Assembly (NCBI RefSeq): GCF_000974785.1 | Contig: NZ_BBWV01000001.1 | Coordinates: 372,001-436,000, forward strand | Source of the DNA: Flavihumibacter petaseus NBRC 106054 | GTDB taxonomy: Bacteria > Bacteroidota > Bacteroidia > Chitinophagales > Chitinophagaceae | Length of the DNA: 64,000 nt | Reading direction: 5' to 3' | Shown here: in pieces, positions 17,554-28,700 of the stretch | How positions within the stretch are numbered: position 1 is the stretch's first letter | Layout: each line of letters starts with the position of its first letter | The notes under the pieces: generated by a model | Told to the model about the DNA's origin: nothing | Database searches by the model: none | What the model saw: the letters and a program-made list of their open reading frames with translations, nothing else | Program-made: the position numbers and the translations under genes

Positions 17554-18720
17554 ATGTCAACCAAAAGAGATTTTTACGAAATACTGGGGGTAGGAAAAAC
17601 CGCTTCCGCCGATGAGATCAAAAAAGCCTATCGTAAGGTGGCCATGCAGTATCACCCTGACCGCAATCCGGGAGATAAGGCAGCTGAAGAAAAGTTTAAG
17701 GAGGCTGCCGAAGCATATGAGGTCTTAAGTGACGCAGACAAACGAACCCAATATGATCGTTATGGTCATGCCGGGCTGTCGGGAGCGGGCCGAGGATTTG
17801 GCGGTGGTGGAAATATGAATATGGATGACATCTTCAGCCAGTTCGGAGACATTTTTGGGGATGACATATTTGGTTCGTTCTTTGGCGGACAAGGTGGCCG
17901 CGGACGCGGCGGTCAACGGCCAAGGGGTATCCGTGGCAGTAACCTGCGCGTTAAACTCAAACTGACATTCGAAGAGATTGCCAAGGGTGTTACAAAAAGC
18001 ATCAAGGTCAAAAAATATGTAACCTGTACCACCTGTTCCGGTTCAGGTGCAAAAGACAAAGGGAGTGTTCAGACCTGTTCTACCTGCTCAGGTAGTGGTC
18101 AGGTAAGAAAAGTTACCAATACCTTCCTTGGACAAATGCAAACGGTCACTACCTGCCCCACCTGTAATGGAGAGGGAACTACCATAACGGCAAAATGCGG
18201 TAGTTGCAAAGGGGAAGGACGTGTCTACGGCGAAGAAACTGTTACCATAGATATACCGGCTGGCGTACAGGAAGGCATGCAGCTGAATGTAACAGGAAGA
18301 GGTAATGCCGGTGAAAGAGGCGGTCCTTCCGGCGACCTGATCGTTCTGATCGAGGAAGAAGCACATGCCCAGCTGCAGCGCGACGGACTTAATGTAGCCT
18401 TTGACCTCTATATCACCTTCCCTGATGCCGTTTTTGGTACCCAGGTGGAAGTGCCCACTATAGACGGAAGGGCCAAGATCAAAATACCAGCCGGCACCCA
18501 GAGCGGTAAAATATTCAGGCTGAAAGGCAAGGGATTTCCGGCTGTGAACAGCTATGAAAAGGGCGACCAGCTGATCCATGTCAATGTCTGGACACCGCAA
18601 CACCTCAGCCAGGAAGAGAAAGCCATGATGGAAAAACTACAGGCTTCCAATAATTTCAAACCCAATCCTGACAAAAACGAAAGGAGCTTTTTCGACAAGG
18701 TTCGCGAGATTTTCTCCTGA
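17554..18720 (+). CDS. dnaJ: Molecular chaperone DnaJ
   Basis: 388 residues, full-length type I Hsp40. J domain at 1-70 with the HPD motif at 34-36; Gly/Phe-rich linker at about 75-130; four CxxCxGxG zinc-binding repeats at about 155-225 ([32 protein letters not shown]); then the C-terminal substrate-binding domains. It delivers substrates to DnaK and stimulates its ATPase. It forms an operon with grpE. Nothing is missing or unusual. Confidence 0.98.
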   Translation: MSTKRDFYEILGVGKTASADEIKKAYRKVAMQYHPDRNPGDKAAEEKFKEAAEAYEVLSDADKRTQYDRYGHAGLSGAGRGFGGGGNMNMDDIFSQFGDIFGDDIFGSFFGGQGGRGRGGQRPRGIRGSNLRVKLKLTFEEIAKGVTKSIKVKKYVTCTTCSGSGAKDKGSVQTCSTCSGSGQVRKVTNTFLGQMQTVTTCPTCNGEGTTITAKCGSCKGEGRVYGEETVTIDIPAGVQEGMQLNVTGRGNAGERGGPSGDLIVLIEEEAHAQLQRDGLNVAFDLYITFPDAVFGTQVEVPTIDGRAKIKIPAGTQSGKIFRLKGKGFPAVNSYEKGDQLIHVNVWTPQHLSQEEKAMMEKLQASNNFKPNPDKNERSFFDKVREIFS

Positions 18721-18751
18721 TTGCAAAGCCGGGAAATAACCATTATATTTA
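18721..18751 (+). promoter_or_regulatory. Possible promoter of the HD-domain gene
   Basis: TTG at 18721-18723, 20 bases, then TATATTTA at 18744-18751, one mismatch from TAnnTTTG. It lies in the 50-base gap between dnaJ and the HD gene and ends 19 bases before the ATG at 18771. Confidence 0.4.
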
Positions 18752-18770
18752 ATGGGTAATTCAGCATGAT

Positions 18771-19361
18771 ATGACTGAAACCGGTTTTCATGCCCTAAAA
18801 CAACATATCATTCAACGATTGTCGGCCGGCCTGGATCCGAGATTTACTTATCATAATCTCGCCCATACCCTGGACGTTCTGGAACAGGCCAGCCGAATAG
18901 CTTCCCTTGAAGGTATTTCTGACGAGCGCAATCTTTTATTGTTAAAGATTGCAGCGCTTTATCATGACACCGGTTTCCTGTTTACCTATCGTGGGCACGA
19001 AGAGAAGTCCTGTGAAATTCTTGAGGAAGACCTTGGTGACAAGGGTTTTTCAAAAGAAGAAATGGATTGCATGAAGGGGATGATAATGGCTACCAAAATC
19101 CCCCAAAGCCCGGCCACCCTGATGGAAGAGATTATTTGTGATGCAGACCTGGATTACCTGGGAAGAGATGATTTTGAACCGATCAGTGAGAGCCTTAAAG
19201 CCGAGTTCCTGGCTTATGGCATCATCCGGGAGGTTGCAGAATGGGATCCTATTCAGGTTTCATTTTTTGAGAAGCACCATTATTTCACTTCCAGTTCAAT
19301 CAGGCTCCGGGACCCCGTGAAACAGGACCATCTGGCCAGGCTGTATCAGAGAACCGAATAA
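18771..19361 (+). CDS. HD domain metal-dependent phosphohydrolase
   Basis: 196 residues. The HD superfamily metal site is visible as H28 and H32 (YHNLAH), H65-D66 (ALYHDTGF) and a later aspartate in CDADLDYLG (about 123-131). The superfamily hydrolyses phosphate esters, including cyclic nucleotides and nucleotides; the substrate here is not readable. It stands just before the HEAT-repeat transporter gene (14 bases) and about 10 kb upstream of an adenylate cyclase, so cyclic-nucleotide turnover is a possibility, but only by position. No signal peptide, so cytoplasmic. Confidence 0.85.
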   Translation: MTETGFHALKQHIIQRLSAGLDPRFTYHNLAHTLDVLEQASRIASLEGISDERNLLLLKIAALYHDTGFLFTYRGHEEKSCEILEEDLGDKGFSKEEMDCMKGMIMATKIPQSPATLMEEIICDADLDYLGRDDFEPISESLKAEFLAYGIIREVAEWDPIQVSFFEKHHYFTSSSIRLRDPVKQDHLARLYQRTE

Positions 19362-19375
19362 AAGGCGAATCCCAC

Positions 19376-22135
19376 ATGAGACCCAACCATCGCTGGTTGA
19401 AATTGCTCAATGTACATGATAATGAGTGGCTGACCGTGAAGAAGCTGTTTTGGCTGCAGTTCTTTCAGGGAGCAGGTATTTCATTCTTTTTTACCGCCGA
19501 ATTTGCGCGGTTCCTGGAACGGTTTCCAATCTCCCGGTTGCCCTGGGTAATGATCCTTTCTGCTTTTCTCCTTTGGCTCTCCGGCCTCGTCTATACAGTT
19601 CTTGAACCACTGATCTCCTTTAAAAAATTCAATACGGCGCTTATCCTGTTCATGGCGGGTAGTATGTTGATGGTCCGGCTGGGAAGCATCGTTTTTCCTC
19701 AGGATTGGTTTTACTATTTCAGCCTTGCCTGGTTTTATGTACTGTACCTTTTAAATAATCTTGAATTCTGGGGGATAGCGGCACAGCTGTTTGACATCCG
19801 GCAAAGCAAGCGGCTTTTTGGCGTCATCAGCGCCGGTGACATACCCGCCAAATTTGTCGGTTATACGCTCGCGCTGGTGTTTGTCAGTTTTACCGGAACC
19901 CTGAACCTGTTGCTGGTCGGTTTCCTGTGCATGCTCGCCTCACTTCCCTTTTTTACCAGGCTTGCAGACGATGAAGCGGCAGCTTTCGGACATGGCCATC
20001 AGCATGGCGGCCATTCTTCCGCACACCCCTGGCAATCCGTTTCAAACCTGATCGAGGATTTCAAACACAGCAAGATCATCCAGCGGATCGCCTGGATTTC
20101 CCTGACTACCGGCGCCTGTATGATCATCGTTAATTATGGCTTTTACGCCAAGGTCAAGGAGAACAATCACACAGACATTGAACTGGCCCGTTTTATCGCC
20201 GTATTTATGATCACCCTGCGCGTTGCGGCTATGGTTACCAAAACAATCTTTACCGGCAGGCTGACCATGCATCTCGGGGTGAGGCAAAGCCTGTTTATTA
20301 CGCCGGTAGCCATGGTATTGCTGGTAGGGTTCATCCTGGTGTTCAGCCACGGTAACAATAACCCAAAACTCATATTGTACCTTTTCGGAGCAACCAGTAT
20401 CGGCGTAGATGTATTGCGAACAGCGATCAATGCACCGGTGATCCTGACCGTTATGCAGCCGTTACCCCTACACGAAAGATTGCGGGCACACAATATTGTG
20501 AAAGGCATTATGGATCCATTTGCCACGCTATTCTGTGGCATATTATTGCTGGTATTGTTCCATTACCAGCAATCGATCAACCTGGTGACGCTCTGTTATG
20601 TGCTGCTGATCATTGCAGCGGCCTGGATCATAGGCATCGTACTGGTGAACGCCGAATACCTGAACATGCTGATCAAGACCATCAGCAGTCGCTTCTTCAG
20701 CCAGGAGGAGTTTAACCTGAATGACGCTGAGACGCTGACCAAAATCCAGGAAAAGATAAAATCGGGCTCAGAATCGGAAGTGATGAGTGTGTTGCTGATG
20801 GTGGCAACCAAACAAAATCCACTTTCCACCGACCTGCTGGAGCGGTTTCTGGAGCATCCGGCACGTGACATCCGGCTCGAAACGATCCGCATTATCGGTT
20901 CCAAAAAAATCACCTCACTGAAAGAGCGCCTCATCCCCTTTGTATTTCGAGAGGAAGAACAACTTTTACAGCTGGAGGCTGTGAAAACCATTTGCCAGCT
21001 TGCCGACAACGCGATGGAACTCGATGCCTACCTCAATCACCCCAGTGCGATCATCCGTCAAACAGCAATGATCGGGTTGATGAATAACACCCAGGGCATA
21101 CCCGCCGGACAGGCTGGATCGATCATCGGAACGATGATCGACAATGGCGACAAAGCCGAAAAGCTCAGGGCGCTCGACATGCTCGAAGCTGCCAACGAAG
21201 TTTTCGGCCTGGATGCCCATGCGGGTTTGCTGAGTGATACCGACCACCAGGTACGTACACGCGCCATCAATGCACTGGGAAAAGCGGCAACCCCCAATAC
21301 TATTAAAGCGTTGGCTGCCATTGCCCCTAAAGAAGAGAAACTGGCTGTGAAAGCTTTCCAGCGTATTGGCCCTGCTGCCCTGCCCCACCTTCGCCAATTG
21401 CTGCTTAAACTGCATGCCGGTCAGAATATCCGGAAACAGCTGTTACTGGTCACCGGCAGGATCGGCGGCGAAGCGGCCCAGAAGATCCTTTTGGAACAAC
21501 TGACAGCAAAACCCGCAGACGCGGCAGATATCGTGAAGGCTCTCTACCGGTCTAAATATATAGTAACTGCTGAAAGCCGGGGAATGCTGGAGGAATATTG
21601 CCGCCACTATATCAAGAATGCTGTCGAACTGCTGCACATGCAGAAAGCTTTACCGGAAAAGCAGGACCCCGACCCTTTATTGTTCAGTGCTGTACAGATC
21701 GAATTGCAGGAAATCAGGGAGGTCCTCTTATGCCTGTTTGCCTGCCTCTATGACCGTAAACAGATCAAAAAGGTACGTAACGGCCTTCTGGCGAACCGCA
21801 AGGACAATATTGCCAATGCCCTGGAGATCATCGAACTGACGGTAAAGAAGGACCTGGGTAAATATTTCAATATCTTATACGAGAGTGTGCCAATTGAACG
21901 GAAATGCGACCTGCTGAAAATGCTGAATGGCGGTTTCCGCTATGACCAGGCGGGATCGGTTCTTGGCCGTATTCTTTCTGAACAGCCAATCCGGTACCTT
22001 GACTGGACAAAAGCCTGTTCATTGTATATTACAAGAAAGTATACCATCCCGGTAGAAGAACAATTATTACTTAAATTCCTGGAAGCTGAAAGCCTCCTTT
22101 TACAGGAAACAGCCCGATACGCTTATGCAAACTGA
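19376..22135 (+). CDS. ATP/ADP-carrier-like (MFS-fold) membrane protein with HEAT repeats
   Basis: 919 residues. The N-terminal half (about 25-430) has some 11-12 hydrophobic helices resembling the NTT ATP/ADP carrier branch of the MFS fold. A histidine-rich cytoplasmic loop starts at residue 205 (GHGHQHGGHSSAH) between helices. The C-terminal half (about 455-900) is soluble and built from HEAT-like helical repeats (for example HPARDIRLETIRIIGSKK, DTDHQVRTRAINALGKAA). In related Bacteroidota proteins the HEAT part is often followed by a cyclic-nucleotide-binding domain; here that domain is a separate gene overlapping the end by 11 bases. Transport activity is unproven and the protein could be a regulated scaffold. 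Confidence 0.8.
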   Translation: MRPNHRWLKLLNVHDNEWLTVKKLFWLQFFQGAGISFFFTAEFARFLERFPISRLPWVMILSAFLLWLSGLVYTVLEPLISFKKFNTALILFMAGSMLMVRLGSIVFPQDWFYYFSLAWFYVLYLLNNLEFWGIAAQLFDIRQSKRLFGVISAGDIPAKFVGYTLALVFVSFTGTLNLLLVGFLCMLASLPFFTRLADDEAAAFGHGHQHGGHSSAHPWQSVSNLIEDFKHSKIIQRIAWISLTTGACMIIVNYGFYAKVKENNHTDIELARFIAVFMITLRVAAMVTKTIFTGRLTMHLGVRQSLFITPVAMVLLVGFILVFSHGNNNPKLILYLFGATSIGVDVLRTAINAPVILTVMQPLPLHERLRAHNIVKGIMDPFATLFCGILLLVLFHYQQSINLVTLCYVLLIIAAAWIIGIVLVNAEYLNMLIKTISSRFFSQEEFNLNDAETLTKIQEKIKSGSESEVMSVLLMVATKQNPLSTDLLERFLEHPARDIRLETIRIIGSKKITSLKERLIPFVFREEEQLLQLEAVKTICQLADNAMELDAYLNHPSAIIRQTAMIGLMNNTQGIPAGQAGSIIGTMIDNGDKAEKLRALDMLEAANEVFGLDAHAGLLSDTDHQVRTRAINALGKAATPNTIKALAAIAPKEEKLAVKAFQRIGPAALPHLRQLLLKLHAGQNIRKQLLLVTGRIGGEAAQKILLEQLTAKPADAADIVKALYRSKYIVTAESRGMLEEYCRHYIKNAVELLHMQKALPEKQDPDPLLFSAVQIELQEIREVLLCLFACLYDRKQIKKVRNGLLANRKDNIANALEIIELTVKKDLGKYFNILYESVPIERKCDLLKMLNGGFRYDQAGSVLGRILSEQPIRYLDWTKACSLYITRKYTIPVEEQLLLKFLEAESLLLQETARYAYAN

Positions 22136-22565
22136 TAAATTACTGTTGGTAGAAAAAGTTCTGATCCTTAAGTCTTTGAGCATCTTCCGTGAAACACCCG
22201 AAAACATCCTGGCCGACCTGGCACCATTGATGGAAGAACTGGAATGCGAAAGGAACACACTGCTATTCCATGAGGGCGAAATAGGCGATTGCATGTATGT
22301 TATCCAGCAGGGCGAAGTAAGGATTCACAAAGGAGACATTACCCTTGCCGTTCTCAAAGACAGGGAAGTTTTCGGGGAATTATCCCTGTTAGATGCGGAA
22401 ACCCGTTCTGCATCAGCTACCTGCGCTTCGGATTGCAGCCTTTTCAGGATCGACCAGGAGCCCTTTTATGAACTTATAGATTCCCGCCCCGAAGTTGCCC
22501 GGGGCTTTATTAAAATCCTTTGCCAGCGGCTTCGGGCCCAAAATGAAAAATCGGTTAAGGGATAA
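22125..22565 (+). CDS. Cyclic nucleotide-binding domain protein
   Basis: 146 residues: one CRP/CAP-type cNMP-binding fold and no DNA-binding domain. The beta roll runs LFHEGEIGDCMYVIQQGEVRI, and the phosphate-binding cassette is FGELSLLDAETRSASATC at 83-100, with the ligand-binding Glu85 and Arg94 both present, so it should bind cAMP or cGMP. The start codon lies inside the HEAT-protein gene (overlap 11 bases), so the two are probably translated together and act as one complex. It ends 188 bases before the giant protease gene. Confidence 0.9.
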   Translation: MQTDKLLLVEKVLILKSLSIFRETPENILADLAPLMEELECERNTLLFHEGEIGDCMYVIQQGEVRIHKGDITLAVLKDREVFGELSLLDAETRSASATCASDCSLFRIDQEPFYELIDSRPEVARGFIKILCQRLRAQNEKSVKG

Positions 22566-22753
22566 ACATCAACTTGCGGGGTTGCCATATTTTGCTTACC
22601 TTAAATCGCCTGACACCGTACATTCTACTCTATAAAATACCCTACGTATCCTTTTCAGCTGATCTACCGACCTGGTGCGCGTAAAAATTGTTAACCCTGG
22701 ACCCGGCCCGGAAAGGTTACCCTATTCCGTGGTTTGGTTATTAATTGAAGTAA

Positions 22754-25700
22754 ATGAAAAAGCTGAACAGGAAGAACGTCTTCCTTACCTTTCTGCCACT
22801 GCTGACGGCATTATTGACTGCACTTCCGGCTACTGCACAACAACTAAAAATCCAGGACTTTGTCATGTATGGCAAAGGCACTGTTGAAATCGGAGGTTCA
22901 AATACCTTCACCGGCAAGGGTGCAATTGCAAGTTCTACCTACATTAAATCTTCCAGCACTTCCCTTATAGCAGGCGATTTTCATACTTCCGGAAAGATCG
23001 AGTATCAGAATAACAATTCTATTGAAGGCAATATCAACGCTATTTCCACTATAACAGCGGGAAATGGCTTTAACCTGAAAGGCAATATCAAAGCAGGTGG
23101 AAAGGTAACCATATCAGGAGGAAAAATCACTGGAACCGTTACCACGGGCACTTCCTATTCAGGTCCAACACCAGGTGGCGGACCGGCTATCATTGCCCAA
23201 CCAGTGCTGCCCGCACTTCCCGCCTTTCCTGCTGGTATTAATTTTACCGCAGGCACAACCGACATCACCGGTAACGCGTCCCTGACACCGGTAAATGATA
23301 CCGCGCGCGTACGCAAAGTCAGTTTCAGCGGTAGTAAAACGCTTACATTCAACGGCCCCGGTGTATATATATTTGACGACATCAACTTAACGGGATCTAC
23401 CAGTATTGTCTTTGACCTGAAAGGCAAATCCGGAAAGATTTATATCCTGGTAAAAGGTAACATGTTGCTGGGAAATGCAACAGCATCCTATAAAAATGCA
23501 CCGGCTAATGACAGCGAGATTTCGATAGCTTCCAGAATTCTGACAATCGTCAATGGGTCCGGGGGATCGGACAAAATCGCATTCCGGCTGAATAACGGAA
23601 CCGGTAGCTATGTCTCCAAGTGGCTGGGCACTATCTGGACATCTGCCGGCGGTGTGGAACTGGGTAAAAATTCAGGAAAATCATTTTTCACCGGTGCAGT
23701 AATATCTGCCGGAGACATCAAACTGAATACTGGCGTTTCAATTGTGTTCAGTCCCTATGGAGACTGCCTGACGAAACCCAACGCCAACGCGGGTAGTGAT
23801 AAGCAACTTACAAGTGATATTACAAGTGTCACACTAAACGGAAGTTCAACCACTGCTAATGCCCAGTTTGCATGGACAGCCTTAGCTGGCGGCGCCATCC
23901 AGAGTGGCGCCAATACTGCATCGCCTGTAATTGCACAGGAAGGTACATACGTTCTTACAGTGACGGACCCTGCTTCAGGCTGCACGCAAACGGACACTGC
24001 CATTGTCACCCGCAAATCCGGCATTGATCCTGGTTATGAAAGCGATAATTTCAAAGTCAATGATATTATCGGACCAGAACTCACTGCCCTTGCCGGCAAC
24101 AAGGAAATCAATGCCGGCCAGAACCTGTTTATCATTGATGGCAACAGGGTTTACATCGAAGTAGTTACTGTGGCTACCAAATACAACGATGTATTATCGC
24201 TGATTCAGACGTCACCTTATGGCATGGACAATATCATTCCCAATCCCAGTGGTTCACTGACAATTACGGGAAGATATCCTATCGCAAATCTCACCAAGCT
24301 TAACCTCCTGCCGGATCTGATCCGGTATGTAAAGCCACTGATCCCACCCATCATGGAAAACGGGATTGCGAATACGCAGGGTGATATTGCCCAGAAAACC
24401 GACTATATCCGGAACGCTTATAACCTTGATGGTTCTGGTATTAAAATCGGCGTGCTGTCTGATAGTTATAGTACAATTCCCAATAAGGCTTTTCAGGACG
24501 TCCAGAACGGTGACCTTCCCGGCCCAGGTAACCCCAACGGCATCATCACTCCGGTAGATGTTTTGCTTGATTACACCTTCGGTCAGAAGCTGGATGAAGG
24601 AAGGGCCATGTTGCAGATTATTCATGATATCGCTCCAAAAGCCACACTGGCATTCCGGACCGGGTTTCTGAGTGCCGGCGATTTTGCCAATGGCATCCGG
24701 TCACTCAAAACTGCGGGTTGCCAGATCATTGTTGACGATATTACCTACTACACAGAGCCTTTCTTTGCAAAGGGGCAGGTTGCGAAGGCTGTAGAAGAGG
24801 TCAGCAGCCAGGGTGTTGCCTATTTTACTTCTGCGGGTAATTTCGGAAGTAAATCCTACCAGGCCCAATTCTCACCAGGCACACTCCCCGCTGCATCCGG
24901 ATTAACTGGTACAGCGCATAATTTCGGCGGAACGGTATTGCAGAAACTCAACCTGAAAACAGCAGGCGTATTCACCATAGTGCTGCAATGGCAGGATGAT
25001 GTCTATTCCCTTGGCCAGTCAACCACCGGCACACAGAATGATATTGATATCTACCTCACGGACAATAACGGAAAGATCATTTATGGTTTTAACCGTAACA
25101 ATATAGGAGGTGATCCTTATGAAATCCTTCCCTTCCAGATTGATGAGCCTACACAGGCAAATATTATGATCGTCAGGGCACAGGGCACTGGAAACCCCAA
25201 TCTCAAATACATCGTACTCCGCGGTGACGCTGAAATTGTGAACTACAGCGGCAGCAGCACGATTTTCGGACATGCCAACAGTCCGGCTGCAATGACGGTT
25301 GGTGCTGTTCTGTATTCCAACACACCTGCTTATGGCGTTAATACACCAACAATTGCCTCCTTCTCCTCAGTCGGTGGCGGAGTATTTGAAACTGCCATTC
25401 CCAATAAACCTGATTTCACCGCGCCCAACGGCGTCAGCACTACCGTGGTATTCCCGAATGCACCGGACCCTGACGGTGATGGCTTCACCAATTTTTACGG
25501 CACATCAGCTGCCGCCCCGCATGCGGCTGCAATGGGAGTATTGATTGCGCAGGCAAGAAAAAAATACTTCAATCTGGACGCAGATGGTGCATATATCCGC
25601 AACCTGTTGAAGAATACCGCCATAGATATGAATGCCGGAGGCTTTGATTTCATTTCAGGTTCCGGGCTTATACAAGGCGACGCTGCACTGGCCAGCATGC

Positions 25701-28700
25701 CTTCCGCCCCTACACCCAAGCTGATTACAATTGACCTGCCACCCAATACCAATATTACCAATGGCTCGACTGCGCCGCTCCCCATAACCATCAACGGCGA
25801 CTACTTCAACGAAAACTCAGTAGTGTATGTTCGGAATACGCCGTACACACCAACTTCTATTACTGACGAGCAGATCAAAATAACATTGCCTCCTTTCACA
25901 GGAAACCCGGCAATAAGGGTCTATACTCCTTCGGAAACTCCCAGCGAACTTGATGGCGGTTTTTCCAATTCTGTCAATATTGCCGACATTCCCAAGAAAA
26001 ATGTGGTAGTCACGGTCCAGAATGCTACAAAAAAATTCGCAGAAGCCTTACCTGATTTCGCCATCACGGTGACTGTAAACGGCGCCTCACTTCCCAGTGG
26101 CACTACATTGACGAGTCTGGGCCTCGACCAGGTTCAATATGCAACTACCGCAAATAGCCAAAGTCCCGTAGGCAGCTACCTCGTCAGGGCAACGCGGACA
26201 TTCGATCCGGCTAATGACGCTGACGCAGGCCTGCTGGAATTGTACAATTATTCTTTCGTGGGTGGTGTATTGACTGTGGCGCCACTTCATGTTACTATAA
26301 AACCGGAAGACAAAACTGCTGTTTACGGCGAATCACTGAAAAACATTTCATTCAGGTATATCTACGATGATTCAAAAATACCAATTGGCGAGCGTGCAGC
26401 ATTCCTCTCCAAACTCCAGACGCAACACCAGGCCAATTTCATGAGAAACACGACTGTGTTGCTGTCCGCCAGGTATTCGAATATTACACCCTTAACAGCC
26501 TCCGATCTCACCAACCTCGCCGTTCTTGTCAGCCGTACAGCAACTTCAAAGGGTGTCCCCTTTGTAAATGGCATTCCTTTCGGAGAAGGTGGAACCGGAA
26601 CAAATGATACCACTATTCTGGTAAGCGTGAATCCACAGGGCATCTATGACCTTAACAACCAGGTGACCAATGCACTCACCAGAAAAGGAGTACCGCTGAT
26701 CAATGGTAATCCTATCTATAACGGTGTGCCTTATGTCAATACCACTGCGGTACTGAATACTGTCACCCTGCTTGAAAATGAAGCTGTGGTAAATGGCGTG
26801 CCGTTTGTGAACGGTGTACCATTCGTTAACGGTGTGCCGTACATCAATGGTGTGCCGTATATCAACAGGAAATCATATGAATCAATCAACGGTGTTCCCT
26901 ATATCAATGGAGTACCGTATATCAACAGCGGATTTGAACTTATTAACGGAGTTCCCTACATTAACGGCGTGCCGTTCGTAAACAGCGGATTCGAAATGGT
27001 TAACGGTGTGCCGTTTGTAAATGGTGTTCCACTGATTAACAGTGGGGAAATGTACCTGATCAATGGTGTTCCATTTGTCAACAATGGCGGCCTCTACCTG
27101 ATCAACGGAGTACCTTATATCAACAGCGGATTCAATATTCAGAATGGCGTTCCTTTTGTCAATGGAGTGCCGTATATCAACTCTGCATTTACCCTTGTAA
27201 ATGGTGTTCCGTTTGTTAATGGCGTACCGTTCGTTAATGCATCCGTCTCTTTGCAGAACGGAGTGCCTTATATTAATGGTGTTCCCTTTGTTAATAACCT
27301 CAGCGGTTTCGAGTTGATTAACGGTGTGCCGTATATCAATGGCGTTCCTTTTGTAAACAGCAATATCGTGGTACAGAATGGTGTTCCATATATTAATGGT
27401 GTTCCATTCGTAAATACTGCCATAACCCTGCAAGCTGGCGTACCGTATATCAACGGCGTGCCGTTCGTTAACAGCGGTAGCAACTATATAGTCAACGGCG
27501 TCCCCTTTGTAAATAGTGGCGGCTCACTGGCCAGCGTTATAGACGAGGAAGATCTGGCTCTTGGAGATAAGAGTCTTGTCCTCCAATCTGCCAATGCCAT
27601 TACAGGGTATACAGTCGGACAACAATATATTGTGCCCGGCGCCTTCATGCCCGGCTCTGTTCTGGGCAATAACCTTGACATCAATTACGAATCCGGCTTA
27701 TTGAACATTACGCCGGCGACACTGACCATCAAGGCTGATGATGTAACAGTAGCGTTTGGTGCGACAATTCCGGCTTACACTGCACAAACTACCGGCCTGC
27801 TGCTCGGAGATCTTGCAACGTCAGTGCTGGATGGTCCGATCACGTTCACCACCACCAATGCGACCAACCAGATTGTGACGCCGTACAAACCCGGTCTGTA
27901 TAACATCAATCCGCAGGCAACCACACAAACTTCTGCCAACTATGTACTTGACCTTAAGAAGGGGCAACTTACTATTGGTAAAGCGCCATTGACAATAACG
28001 GCTGAAAATAAATCAAGGGCTTACGGCGATGCCAATCCTGCATTCACCTTTGTATACTCCGGATTTATCGGCACAGACAATGCAGATATCCTTCAGACAA
28101 AGCCAACGGGAACTACTATTGCAACAGCAACTTCTAACGTTGGCCCGTATGATATCACTGCGGCGGGAGCGGTTTCAGATATCTATTCATTTACGTATGT
28201 GAAAGGAACACTAACCGTTACGCAGGCAGCGCTGACGGTTAAAGCGGATGATAACTATATGTACCAGGGTGATGCTTTCCCATCATTCACAGCCACCTAT
28301 ACCGGTCTCAAAAATAGTGACCGGACCCTGATCGGATCGAACAGTCTTACTTTTACCGTTAACAATTACACTGGTCAGGCCGGCACCTATCCAATCGTAC
28401 CTTCTGCGCTTAACTTCAGCAAAGTTGGAAACTACAGCATTACCTATCAGAATGGCTTGCTGTATGTTAATCCGAAAGGCAATGGTGCCAAAAAGATCAG
28501 GGCCTACCTGGATTGCATCAGGGATCTCGGTGCCGGAACAACACCGTATCGTTACGTGGCAAGATTCTTCTACGTAAATGATAATAGCACGGCGATTCTT
28601 ATTCCCAATACCAGCAATGACAATAAGCTGTCATCGTCCGGCAGATTTGATGGCTCAGCGCAACCATCCGTATTCCTTCCAGGCACAGCATCATTTGATG

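Noticed and set aside
22675-22887. A 70-residue plus-strand frame upstream of the giant protease
   Set aside because: It runs into the signal-peptide coding region of the protease in another frame and has no signals of its own.
26882-27433. A 183-residue open frame on the minus strand within the repeat array
   Set aside because: The repeat coding on the plus strand has a strict 18-base period, which keeps the opposite strand open by itself. The antisense product is a low-complexity repeat (IRHTV, KRNTI) without start or promoter signals.
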